NCBI RefSeq assembly: GCF_014837145.1
Contig: NZ_JACYFS010000006.1
Location: forward strand, 1-64,000
DNA from: Chryseobacterium caseinilyticum
GTDB lineage: Bacteria > Bacteroidota > Bacteroidia > Flavobacteriales > Weeksellaceae
Length of the DNA stretch: 64,000 nt
Direction of reading: 5' to 3'
This document shows positions 35,286 through 44,110 of this stretch, one piece after another. Both the position numbers and the translations under genes were made by a program. Within the stretch, counting starts at the first letter, position 1. Every line of letters begins with the position of its first letter. The notes beneath the pieces are model-generated. The model saw only the letters and a list, made by a program, of their open reading frames with translations, made no database searches and was not told where the DNA came from.

Positions 35286-37100
35286 ATGATGAAAAAGAGA
35301 ATTTTACTTATAATAATGCTTCAGTTTTGTTTCAGTTATTTTTTCGGACAAACTGCAAGCGTGAATTCTGAAAACAATATCAACAAAGGATTTCAGATTT
35401 CTCTCAGAGGAGGCTTTGACGCCATTCCTGTTTATAACAACAATACACCTTACATCGATTACGACGGAAACTGGATGGCAGGCGGAAGTGCAGATTACTA
35501 TTTCAACCGCTGGTGGGGAATTGGGGTAGATTTTGATTATCTGGTGAATAATCCGAAAAGTATTTATCCTACCAGCAGTCTTTACTACAGCGGTTTTCCG
35601 GTGAATCAGTTTCATTTAAAGGAAAATTATATTTCAAGAACTTTCCTGGGAATCGGTCCCGATTTCAGATACAAAAAAAATGACCGCTGGAATCTTGAAT
35701 TAAAACTTCGCGGCGGAATTTCCAATATCAAAGGAGGTTACACCATGCTCGAAGGAACCGTTCCAATCGTTCCAACCCCGATGAATATTGCACTCAACCA
35801 TCATGCAGGGTACGATGCTAAAAATGTTTTTTCAGGAAAAGCATCTTTTCAGTACAATTATTTTATCAGTAAATCTTTGGGATTGCATTTAGGAATTTAC
35901 CACATTAATCATTTCAAAGTCGAAGAATTGGTAGATCCGGCAACGGGTTATGCTTCGAGTTACTATGATTTTAAAACCAATCAGGACGGTGGCAATGATT
36001 TAAATTTAGACCCAACTTATAGAAATAAAGCCTGCAACTGCAACATCAATTCTACAGGTGTTTATGCGGGCCTTACTTTCAGATTTCCTCAAAAAGAAAA
36101 ATGTACAACCTGCCAAATGTGTCCTGTCTGCAAAAAAGTACACGAGCCTCCAATGTGTGTCGCTGCGTGTACGGTTTGTGGTTGCAAAATTTCAATCACG
36201 GCTAAAGATAAAATTAGCGGAGAACTTTTAAATGAAACCGATGTTGTTCTGCAGAGATCAGACGGAACCATTGTAGAATCCGGTAAAACAAATAGTTTCG
36301 GGGTAGTAGTTTTTGATAATGTACAGGCTGGAGATTATTCTGTGAAAGGTAAACTCCACAATGTTAATCTACAGGAAGCAAAAATTTCTCAGGCAGATTT
36401 TGATCAGTGCAAAGCCAACGGAGGCGTTATTCAAAAACAGATTCTTTACACAGATGATAATTTTGTTCTGAAAGGCCAGATTTTCGAGTGTAATACAACA
36501 AAAACCATCGAAGGAGCCAATATTGAACTCTTGCATGCGGCTTCCAATACAAAGAAAAATACAATTTCGTCTTCAACAGGAGAATATATTTTTAATGTGA
36601 ATAAAAATACAGTCTATTCAATTAAAGGAAACAAAGACGGCTACTTTTCCAACGAAATGGAAATCAATACCGCAACCTACGACAGATCAAAATCACTTTT
36701 CATCAGGTTTGAAGTATGTGTAGACCCTTGTGGTAAGGCAATCAGGCTGAATAATATCAATTTTAATTTAGATAAATCAGATATTCTGCCGGCATCAGAA
36801 CCAGACTTAAATTATGTCGTGACTTTAATGAAGAAAAATCCAAAAATCAAGGTTGAACTTTCTTCACACACAGATTGGAGAGGAAGTCACGCCTATAATC
36901 AAAAATTATCTCAGAGAAGAGCAGATTCCAGCGTGAATTATATTGTCAACAAAGGAATCGACCGAAGCAGACTGGTTTCTCGTGGTGCCGGCGAAACAGA
37001 ATTGCTCAATCGTTGTGCGGATAATGTAGAATGTACCGAAGAAGAAAACCGCATCAACCGCAGAACAGAATTCAAAATCCTTTGTGTAGAAAACTATTAA
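35286..37100 (+). CDS. OmpA family outer-membrane protein with Cys-rich and Cna-B-like domains
   Basis: The 604-residue protein has a signal peptide (ending YFFGQ), a beta-barrel region (about 25-260) and a Cys-rich segment (KCTTCQMCPVCKKVHEPP to CTVCGCK, about 275-305). Two carboxypeptidase-regulatory-like beta-sandwich domains follow (about 305-380 and 395-475), then a C-terminal OmpA peptidoglycan-binding domain (NNINFNLDKSDILPASEP to NRINRRTEFKI, about 490-600). It links the outer membrane to the cell wall. The clustered CxxC pairs between barrel and sandwich domains are unusual. It follows the lipoprotein gene after 3 bp and is cotranscribed with it. Confidence 0.9.
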   Translation: MMKKRILLIIMLQFCFSYFFGQTASVNSENNINKGFQISLRGGFDAIPVYNNNTPYIDYDGNWMAGGSADYYFNRWWGIGVDFDYLVNNPKSIYPTSSLYYSGFPVNQFHLKENYISRTFLGIGPDFRYKKNDRWNLELKLRGGISNIKGGYTMLEGTVPIVPTPMNIALNHHAGYDAKNVFSGKASFQYNYFISKSLGLHLGIYHINHFKVEELVDPATGYASSYYDFKTNQDGGNDLNLDPTYRNKACNCNINSTGVYAGLTFRFPQKEKCTTCQMCPVCKKVHEPPMCVAACTVCGCKISITAKDKISGELLNETDVVLQRSDGTIVESGKTNSFGVVVFDNVQAGDYSVKGKLHNVNLQEAKISQADFDQCKANGGVIQKQILYTDDNFVLKGQIFECNTTKTIEGANIELLHAASNTKKNTISSSTGEYIFNVNKNTVYSIKGNKDGYFSNEMEINTATYDRSKSLFIRFEVCVDPCGKAIRLNNINFNLDKSDILPASEPDLNYVVTLMKKNPKIKVELSSHTDWRGSHAYNQKLSQRRADSSVNYIVNKGIDRSRLVSRGAGETELLNRCADNVECTEEENRINRRTEFKILCVENY

Positions 37101-37169
37101 CCTAACAAAAATGAAATGCTCAGAATTGGGTGAAAACTTCCTGAGTGTTTCATTTAAAAATTTAAACAC

Positions 37170-38444
37170 ATGAAATTTCTAAATATAACAACCTTAGCAG
37201 CGATAAGTGCATTTTTTCTTATCAGTTGCGACAAAGAAACCTGCGAATACGTAACAGTATGCGAACCTTTAGGAAGCAATACCGGGCAATCCGGAATTTC
37301 CATTGTTACCTATAACGCAGACAATCCCACCGATTTTGTAGCCGCAATTTATGATACAAGAAACAATGCTTCAGTACCCGCAGGAACAGATTGGGCACCC
37401 GCTCTTGGAACGGGAGGCAAAATTACAAAACCCGCAGACTGGACCTTGGGTAAACTGGGAAGAATCTTCGGAATTGCAACAGATAAAAACGCAAATGTTT
37501 ATCTTGCCACGTCAGGAGTTTATGGTCAGAACTTTTTGAACACTCCTTATCAAAATGCAGTTCCCGGTAGAATTTACAAAGCCACGGCTGGAACTTATTC
37601 TACAACCCCATTTGTAGATTTACCCATATCCTACGCCAGTTCTGCAGGCAGTTTAAACGGGGTTGGTAATGTTGCCTACGACAAAATCAACAATCAGTTG
37701 TTCGCCACAAATCTTGATGACGGAAAAATCTACAGAATCTCAATGACGGGTTCTATACTTCAAACCTATGATCCTTTTGCAGCTGATTCCGGAACTCCGG
37801 ATATCACAATTCAGGACGAAAGAATCTGGGGAATCGGCGTCAATTACGAAAACGGAAACGTAAAAGTATATTTTCCGAGAGTCACAGTTCCTTCTACACT
37901 TCTTGCAAATAGAAATCTCTATTCTATAACCCTAAATTCAACTGGTGCAATGCCAACTTCAGCCCCGGCATTAGAAATTACCAATCTTCCCGGTCATGCA
38001 GAAGCCATTACAGATCTTGAGTTTTCAGCAGATACCAAAAAAATAATTTTGTCAGAAAGGGGAGATCCTCACGATGTTATTGCATTCAGCTACAACAACA
38101 CCGGAAGTGGCTGGAATTTCAATACGCAATATGCTGTAGGTGGTTTTACCGGTAAGAATGCGGCTGGTGGAGTGGATTTCCAATATATTGGAGATGATAA
38201 AAACCTCGTACAATGTGAAGAGTTTGTCTGGGTAAGCGGGAATTATTTAGAAGCCGCAGCAATAAGTCCAGGAAGAGTTTACGGCATACAGGGAATAAAA
38301 TATCCCGGAAATACGGTAGCAACAGCACCTTCTACAGATTTATTTATAGACTACAATCCACCGGTTTACAACTTTGCAATGAAAGGAGATATCGGCGATG
38401 TAGATGTTATAGATGCCGACCAGTGCACCTGTATTTCAAAATAA
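37170..38444 (+). CDS. Exported lipoprotein, beta-propeller-like
   Basis: The 424-residue protein has a lipoprotein signal (FFLISC, Cys about 20) and a body of repeated beta strands. It includes FGIATDKNANVYLATSG near residue 95, VGNVAYDKINNQLFATNLDDGKIYRI near 165 and ITDLEFSADTKKIILSERGD near 275, as in six- or seven-bladed propellers. The N-terminal CDKETCEYVTVCEP adds two extra Cys. Function unknown. It lies 69 bp after the OmpA-like gene in the same direction and probably belongs to the same regulated run. A terminator follows. Confidence 0.8.
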   Translation: MKFLNITTLAAISAFFLISCDKETCEYVTVCEPLGSNTGQSGISIVTYNADNPTDFVAAIYDTRNNASVPAGTDWAPALGTGGKITKPADWTLGKLGRIFGIATDKNANVYLATSGVYGQNFLNTPYQNAVPGRIYKATAGTYSTTPFVDLPISYASSAGSLNGVGNVAYDKINNQLFATNLDDGKIYRISMTGSILQTYDPFAADSGTPDITIQDERIWGIGVNYENGNVKVYFPRVTVPSTLLANRNLYSITLNSTGAMPTSAPALEITNLPGHAEAITDLEFSADTKKIILSERGDPHDVIAFSYNNTGSGWNFNTQYAVGGFTGKNAAGGVDFQYIGDDKNLVQCEEFVWVSGNYLEAAAISPGRVYGIQGIKYPGNTVATAPSTDLFIDYNPPVYNFAMKGDIGDVDVIDADQCTCISK

Positions 38445-38480
38445 TCAATAAAACTGATAACCATTTTGTAAAACTAAAAT

Positions 38481-38505
38481 CTCAGCCTTCAGGGTTGAGG
38501 TTTTT
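38481..38505 (+). terminator. Terminator of the lipoprotein-OmpA-propeller run
   Basis: CTCAGCC pairs with GGTTGAG (one G-T pair) and is followed by GTTTTT. Confidence 0.78.
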
Positions 38506-38506
38506 A

Positions 38507-38610
38507 TTTGGGCGCCTTTTTCCGCCCTCCGTTCCCGCTTTTTTGTGCCTCTGCTTTCCCCTCGCTTACAAAAAGAGCTCCACTCAGGTCGGGGCGCGTG
38601 CAATTCGCTG
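38507..38610 (+). repeat. Dispersed intergenic element, copy C
   Basis: TTTGGGCGCC, then CCGCCCTCCGTTCCCGCTTT and GAGCTCCACTCAGGTCGGGG, ending near CAATTCGCTG. It is the closest relative of copy A. It starts within 5 bp of a terminator and lies in frame before dinB, so it can create a false N-terminal extension of that gene. Confidence 0.78.
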
Positions 38611-38659
38611 TTATAAAAATGAAATCAGAATTCAAATAATTGTCAGTAATTTTGCAGTG

Positions 38660-39754
38660 ATGAGCTTTCCCAACCGCAAAATTATTCATGTAGATATGGA
38701 TGCATTTTATGCTTCCGTGGAGCAGCATGACAATCCTGCACTGAGAGGTCAGCCTGTTGCTGTGGGAGGCGGTCATCGCGGTGTAGTTTCAGCAGCGAGT
38801 TATGAAGCCAGAAAATATGGCGTTCGTTCTGCCATGCCAAGCAAAACTGCGAAAGAAAAATGTCCGCATTTAATCTTTGTACCGCCACGATTTGCACGCT
38901 ACAAAGAAATTTCGAAAAAAATCCGCGAGATCTTTTATGAGTACACCGATTTGGTAGAACCGCTTTCTCTGGATGAAGCCTATCTGGATGTAACCGAAAA
39001 CAAAAAAGAAATAGAATCTGCCAATCAGATTGCAAAAGAGATCCGTCAGAAAATATTTGAACAGACAGGTTTAACTGCTTCCGCAGGAATTTCTATCAAT
39101 AAATTTTTAGCCAAAGTCGCTTCAGATATCAATAAACCCAACGGGCAAAAAACCATACATCCCGATAAAGTAGAAAAATTTCTGGAAGAATTGCCTGTAG
39201 AAAAATTTTACGGCGTAGGAAAAGTTACTGCCAACAAAATGTACAGTCTGGCGATTTATAAAGGGAAAGATTTGAAGAAAAGATCGCTTGAAGATCTAAC
39301 GAGACTTTTCGGTAAATCCGGAAAGTACTATTATGACGTCGTTCGGGGAATTCATCATTCCGAAGTGAAGCCGCACAGAATTCAGAAGAGTGTTGCAGTT
39401 GAGCGCACATTCCTTGAAGATCTTTTCGATCAGCAGCAGATTGACGAAAAACTGCAGAATCTGAGCGAAGAACTGCACAGCAGACTGCAGAAAAACAATA
39501 TAATGGGAAGATCTCTGACTTTAAAAATCAAGTACAAAGATTTCTCATTATTTACAAGAAGTTTTACGAAGGAAGAATATTATTCATCTCCTGAAGAATA
39601 TTTCAGCACCGGAAAAAAGCTTTGGGAACTGCGTCCGTACGATAAAGCGGTACGATTATTGGGTTTGTCTGTGTCACAACTTAACACTGAAGAAAAAAAG
39701 CAGATTTCTGTTCAGCTTAAAATCCCGTTTGAGGAATTTCGCGGAGAGTTGTAA
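38660..39754 (+). CDS. dinB: DNA polymerase IV (Y family)
   Basis: The 364-residue error-prone polymerase has the Y-family catalytic motifs HVDMDAFYASVEQ (Asp near residues 9-11) and SLDEAYLDVT (Asp-Glu near 105), the helix-hairpin-helix LPVEKFYGVGKVTANKM, and a C-terminal little-finger domain. It acts in translesion synthesis. The frame is open 79 codons further upstream, but that stretch is a translation of dispersed element copy C and the end of the preceding gene. The ATG at 38660 (MSFPNRK), right before the conserved core, is the true start. No SOS-type box was recognised. Confidence 0.96.
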   Translation: MSFPNRKIIHVDMDAFYASVEQHDNPALRGQPVAVGGGHRGVVSAASYEARKYGVRSAMPSKTAKEKCPHLIFVPPRFARYKEISKKIREIFYEYTDLVEPLSLDEAYLDVTENKKEIESANQIAKEIRQKIFEQTGLTASAGISINKFLAKVASDINKPNGQKTIHPDKVEKFLEELPVEKFYGVGKVTANKMYSLAIYKGKDLKKRSLEDLTRLFGKSGKYYYDVVRGIHHSEVKPHRIQKSVAVERTFLEDLFDQQQIDEKLQNLSEELHSRLQKNNIMGRSLTLKIKYKDFSLFTRSFTKEEYYSSPEEYFSTGKKLWELRPYDKAVRLLGLSVSQLNTEEKKQISVQLKIPFEEFRGEL

Positions 39755-39793
39755 TCACTTACAAACTATTATATTGATCAAATACTACTTTAG

Positions 39794-41278
39794 ATGATAA
39801 ACCCAACAATGATTCAGTATTTCCATTGGTATTCCGAAGGTAACGGAACGCTGTGGAATGAAGCCCATAAAAACGCAGAATATCTTTCAGAATTAGGAAT
39901 TACTTCAGTCTGGTTTCCTCCGGCCTATAAAAGTACTAACGGTGGAAATTCCGTCGGTTACGACGCTTACGATCTTTTTGATTTAGGAGAATTTGACCAG
40001 AAAAATTCCATCCCTACAAAATACGGAACCAAAGATGAATATATTAAAGCCATTAAAGCTTTGAAGAAAAAAAACATTGAGGTAATTGTTGATATTGTTT
40101 TGGGACATAAAGCCGGCGGTGATGAGCTGGAAAAATTCAAAGTGGTAAAAGTGGATGAAAATAACCGCGAAAAAGTAATTTCGTCTGAAATCGATATTGA
40201 ATCCTACACCAAATTTACCTTTCCCGGACGTGGAAAAAAATACTCAGATTTTGAATGGAACTTCACCTGTTTCAGCGGTGTAGATTATGCAGAAGGTAAG
40301 GATTCTCATATCTACAAAATCAAATCAGAATACGGCGACGACTGGGAAGAGATGATCGACGATGAGAAAGGAAATTACGATTATCTGATGTACAACGACG
40401 TGGAACACCGAAATCCTCACGTACGTGAGGAACTCAACAAGTGGGCAAACTGGTATTTTGAACAGACCGATTTTGACGGCGTAAGACTGGATGCCTTAAA
40501 GCATATTTCTTTTGACTTTTATAAAGAATGGCTGACAATGCTCCGCTCCAATTCCGGAAAAAATATCTTTGCTGTCGGTGAATATTGGGCACCGGGGCAA
40601 CTCAATCTTTTACAAAAATACATTGATGCTACTGAAGGCTGCATGAGTCTTTTCGACAGTTCGCTTCACAACAATTTTCATACAGCTTCTCAGGAAGGTG
40701 ATTCCTATGATTTGAGGCAGATTTTTGAGCATACACTTACGCAGGCTGATCCTTTACACTCAGTGAGTCTGGTTGATAATCACGATACACAGCCGCTTCA
40801 GGATCTGGAAGCACCGGTTGAAGAGTGGTTCAAACCTTTGGCTTATGCATTGATTCTGCTCCGTGTTGATGGTTATCCGTGTATTTTTTATCCGGATCTG
40901 TTTGGAGCGAGCTATAAGGACATGGGTAATGACGGAAATGAATATGAGATTTTCCTGAATAAAGTAGATGGAATTGAAGAACTTTTAAAGGCCAGAAAAA
41001 ATCATGCGTTCGGTGAGCAGAGAGATTATTTTGAAGATGCAAACTGTGTCGGCTGGGTGCGCGCTGGTGACGATGATCACGATGGCTGCGCTGTAGTTTT
41101 AAGCAACAAAGATCAGTATGAAAAACCTATGGAAATGGGCGAAAAATACATTGGCAAAACATTCTATGATGTCTTGGGAAGATTTGAAGATAAAGTGACG
41201 ATCGACGACAACGGATGGGGGAATTTTCCTGCGCCGGCCGGTAACGTCAGCGTCTGGCTCGTGGAAGATGGCCAGTAA
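39794..41278 (+). CDS. Cytoplasmic alpha-amylase, GH13 family
   Basis: The 494-residue enzyme has no signal peptide and matches the GH13 subfamily 5 (AmyA/AmyS-like) pattern: MIQYFHWYSEGNGTLWNE at the N-terminus, VIVDIVLGHKAGGDE near residue 100, nucleophile Asp 233 in GVRLDALKH, acid/base Glu 263 in AVGEYW, and Asp 331 in VDNHDTQP. It hydrolyses alpha-1,4-glucans inside the cell, probably storage glycogen or imported maltodextrin. It follows dinB by 39 bp but is functionally unrelated. A strong terminator follows. Confidence 0.94.
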   Translation: MINPTMIQYFHWYSEGNGTLWNEAHKNAEYLSELGITSVWFPPAYKSTNGGNSVGYDAYDLFDLGEFDQKNSIPTKYGTKDEYIKAIKALKKKNIEVIVDIVLGHKAGGDELEKFKVVKVDENNREKVISSEIDIESYTKFTFPGRGKKYSDFEWNFTCFSGVDYAEGKDSHIYKIKSEYGDDWEEMIDDEKGNYDYLMYNDVEHRNPHVREELNKWANWYFEQTDFDGVRLDALKHISFDFYKEWLTMLRSNSGKNIFAVGEYWAPGQLNLLQKYIDATEGCMSLFDSSLHNNFHTASQEGDSYDLRQIFEHTLTQADPLHSVSLVDNHDTQPLQDLEAPVEEWFKPLAYALILLRVDGYPCIFYPDLFGASYKDMGNDGNEYEIFLNKVDGIEELLKARKNHAFGEQRDYFEDANCVGWVRAGDDDHDGCAVVLSNKDQYEKPMEMGEKYIGKTFYDVLGRFEDKVTIDDNGWGNFPAPAGNVSVWLVEDGQ

Positions 41279-41316
41279 GGTTATCAGAAAAAAATTATTA
41301 CAGAAATGTTATACTC

Positions 41317-41354
41317 ATCCCTGTCTCAACCGAGACGGGGATTGGTTTTTTTTT
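41317..41354 (+). terminator. Terminator of the alpha-amylase gene
   Basis: ATCCCTGTCTC pairs with GAGACGGGGAT around AACC, followed by a T run. Confidence 0.9.
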
Positions 41355-41422
41355 ACTTTTACAAAAATATATTTACAATTCATTTAAATAATTATCTTTA
41401 CGGCCTATAATTTATCAATTTT

Positions 41423-42607
41423 ATGAGAAAAATTTTACTGTCTATAGCAATTGTTTCAGCAATGGGTATGCAGGCGCAGAGCATCAATTCAGAAAATGTT
41501 GATTTCCGTGTATTAAAAGCGCCACAGACTTCCATTAAGGAAACTGAAAGAACCTACAGCATAAAGGTGAATTCGCCTTACAATCTGAGCAAAGAAGATG
41601 TTTTGAAACAGGCAAAAAAAGATCACCAGGATGCTGTTGCCAATTTCAGCAACACGATTAAGGAAAGTCAGGATAATTATCAGCAGTCACTAAGAGATTA
41701 TAATGATGAGGTGATCAAAGCAAAGGAAACTTTCGCACTGGAATCTGCAGAATTTAAAAAAATGAGTCTTCTGGAACGTTTGAATATGCAGGAAAAAGGA
41801 ATGAAACCTACACTCAGACTTCCTTCTAAACCTGTTTATGTAAAACCTTCGCCGCCAATTTACAGAGATCCGGATCTTAACGATTATTTTATTGTAGACA
41901 ACAATGTTCTGGCATCCCAGATTTCTATCGACGGATACAAAAAAGGCAATCCGAATGTTGATGTTTATATAGATATGTCAACCGTCAATTTTCAGGATAA
42001 CGCCGGGCAGACATTTGCAAATCAGCCGACAAAAATCACGGTAAAAGAAAACGGAACCGAGAAAATCAATACAAGTATCGGACAGGATTTTGTTTTTGTT
42101 TCTTCACAGCCTTCCAACAATATCAATAAGCCGGCTGAAGAGAAAAAGTATCTGGGAAATACCATTAAATCGATCAACACTTTCCTGAATGAAACTTACG
42201 GTTACAAAACATTAAACAAGCAGGTCAAACTGGAATTTGTGAAAAATAAAGGTGAATACAACGATCTTGAAAAAGCCCAGATTTATGTGACTACAAACCT
42301 CAGAAAACTTCAGGCAAACTCAGATCCTACCACAAATAATGTGGCTTTTGAAAATATGAAAAAAGGAACTGACATTTGGGAGCAGGTTTTGGCTAAAGTA
42401 AATTATACCGATAAAAAAGCAGTGTACAATGCTAAAATCGGGAAATATTTATTTTTAAATTTAATCAGACTGAATGTGGCGTTGGAAAACAAAAAAGCAG
42501 CTGAAAAATACCTGAACCAAATGCAGGAAAAAATGGTAGAATTAGATTTATCATACAACGAAAAAGCAGAGTTGAAAACTTTGGAAAATCAAATCTACAA
42601 ATCTTAA
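41423..42607 (+). CDS. Exported protein of unknown function, coiled-coil N-terminal part
   Basis: The 394-residue product has a signal peptide (ending MQAQ), a charged helical segment from about residue 45 to 120 (VLKQAKKDHQDAVANFSNTI and following) likely to form a coiled coil, and a Pro-rich stretch (KPVYVKPSPPIYRDPD). A C-terminal helical region near 280-390 resembles tetratricopeptide-like helices. I do not recognise the family. It forms a pair with the next gene, only 4 bp downstream, so the two products probably act together in the periplasm or at the surface. Confidence 0.75.
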   Translation: MRKILLSIAIVSAMGMQAQSINSENVDFRVLKAPQTSIKETERTYSIKVNSPYNLSKEDVLKQAKKDHQDAVANFSNTIKESQDNYQQSLRDYNDEVIKAKETFALESAEFKKMSLLERLNMQEKGMKPTLRLPSKPVYVKPSPPIYRDPDLNDYFIVDNNVLASQISIDGYKKGNPNVDVYIDMSTVNFQDNAGQTFANQPTKITVKENGTEKINTSIGQDFVFVSSQPSNNINKPAEEKKYLGNTIKSINTFLNETYGYKTLNKQVKLEFVKNKGEYNDLEKAQIYVTTNLRKLQANSDPTTNNVAFENMKKGTDIWEQVLAKVNYTDKKAVYNAKIGKYLFLNLIRLNVALENKKAAEKYLNQMQEKMVELDLSYNEKAELKTLENQIYKS

Positions 42608-42611
42608 AAGC

Positions 42612-44048
42612 ATGAAATTCAAAATATTTACAGCACTTACGTTGTGCCTTGCCATCAACGCTTTGTCGCAGTCAAAATACAACCATGGAAACAAATTTGA
42701 TTTTGATAAAACCATCGAAAAGGATGTGAAAATGGTTGCCGGAGATGCCAACAGTTTCTACATGAGCAGCATCACCAACGAAAATACGTTTGAAAGCAAA
42801 AGCCAGATTTTCGTAAGGAAGTTTGACAATACCAATAATCTGAAGCAGACTTTTACACACAACATTCCTCAGATGGAAAAGTTCGCCTACATCAATTATC
42901 TTGGAAGCTTTGATGCCGGAAACAACATTGTTTTTATTACAGAAACCTACGCCGGGAAACTGAAGAAAAAAAATATTTACAAAATTATTTTTGATAAAAC
43001 TGCAGGAACTTTCAGAGAAGATCTGATGGCGACTTTTCCTATCGAATCTGTCATGAAATCCGGAACTTCCTATTTTGAGAAATCTGAAAACGGAAGATAT
43101 GGTGCGGTCGTTTTCTATGAGCATTCGCCAAGAAAAGAACCTGTAAAAATCAACATTAATGTTTTTGAAACATCCAGTCTGAAGACGGTTTGGGAAAAAC
43201 AGATTACTGGTGAAGCAGGAAGTTCAGATACACATTTTTTTGTTGCCAACTCGGGTAATGTAGGACTTTTGAGATCTGCACAGCAGAATGCATCACTTTT
43301 GTATGTTACACCTTCTGGTCAGGAAGAGAAATTCTTCACAGAAAAAATGAAAATTGTAAGTGAACATGCAGTTTCCATAGGATCTAAAGAATATCTTCTC
43401 GCGTTCAACAGTACGCCCAAAACGATAAAAATGAATGCCGCCAACTTCGAAAATCTGATGTTGTACGATATTGAAGAAGGAAAAATTGTTTCCAACGAAG
43501 TGGTTTCGCAATACAATGACGGAAGCAAGATTGTTGAAATTTATACTCCTTATTCCACTGTGAGCGGTAATAATATTTACCTTTTTACAGAAAGCAGAAT
43601 CAATGCAGGAACAAGACAGGCAAAATCACCGATGAGAACAATGATGATCAATGAAACTTATTACGTAACAGCAGATCCGAGAATGGTAATCATCAATTCT
43701 ACTACAGGGAAAATAGACAATGTGGTTGCCCTGAATGGAAAAGGAAGAAAAAATGCAGAACTTGATCTGCACGCTTTGGGAATCGTCAATGTAAAAGGGA
43801 ATTACATCATGAAGAAAGGTGAAAACTACGATTTATCGGCAGTTAATCTGGACAGCAAATCGGTGGTCGAACTTAAAAATATGCCTCCTTACAAAGAAAC
43901 TCAGGCCGCTCAGTTTCAGGGATCAGGCGATGCTTACAGTCAGGCATTGCTGTACAGACCCGATGTGAAAGGAATTTATTATCCAAGAACTTATGACGGT
44001 AGCAAAAGCGCGGCAATTGTTGCGATAGAAAATTTCGACGGTAAGTAG
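42612..44048 (+). CDS. Exported protein of unknown function, propeller-like
   Basis: The 478-residue product has a signal peptide (ending ALSQ). The rest is made of repeated beta-strand blocks such as KMVAGDANSFYMSSITN, NIVFITETYAGKLKKKNIYKIIF, NVGLLRSAQQNASLLYVTP and NNIYLFTESRINAG, suggestive of a beta-propeller, although no named repeat could be assigned. It follows the coiled-coil protein after 4 bp and is followed by a terminator, making a two-gene operon. Confidence 0.75.
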   Translation: MKFKIFTALTLCLAINALSQSKYNHGNKFDFDKTIEKDVKMVAGDANSFYMSSITNENTFESKSQIFVRKFDNTNNLKQTFTHNIPQMEKFAYINYLGSFDAGNNIVFITETYAGKLKKKNIYKIIFDKTAGTFREDLMATFPIESVMKSGTSYFEKSENGRYGAVVFYEHSPRKEPVKININVFETSSLKTVWEKQITGEAGSSDTHFFVANSGNVGLLRSAQQNASLLYVTPSGQEEKFFTEKMKIVSEHAVSIGSKEYLLAFNSTPKTIKMNAANFENLMLYDIEEGKIVSNEVVSQYNDGSKIVEIYTPYSTVSGNNIYLFTESRINAGTRQAKSPMRTMMINETYYVTADPRMVIINSTTGKIDNVVALNGKGRKNAELDLHALGIVNVKGNYIMKKGENYDLSAVNLDSKSVVELKNMPPYKETQAAQFQGSGDAYSQALLYRPDVKGIYYPRTYDGSKSAAIVAIENFDGK

Positions 44049-44070
44049 ATTTTTAAAATTTAAATAAATA

Positions 44071-44107
44071 AAAAAAAACGGTTCTGTGAAAGCAGAGCCG
44101 TTTTTTT
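44071..44107. terminator. Bidirectional terminator
   Basis: An A run, ACGGTTCTG, 6-nt loop, CAGAGCCGT and a T run lie between the convergent gene at 42612 and the carboxylesterase gene. Confidence 0.88.
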
Positions 44108-44110
44108 AAA

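Noticed and set aside
38423..38659. 79-codon N-terminal extension of dinB
   Set aside because: The stretch overlaps the end of the upstream gene and translates dispersed element copy C; the polymerase core begins at the ATG at 38660.
40005..40020. TCCCTACAAAATACGG inside the amylase gene as a fourth regulator site
   Set aside because: Only one half of the palindrome matches, it is inside coding sequence and no promoter follows.
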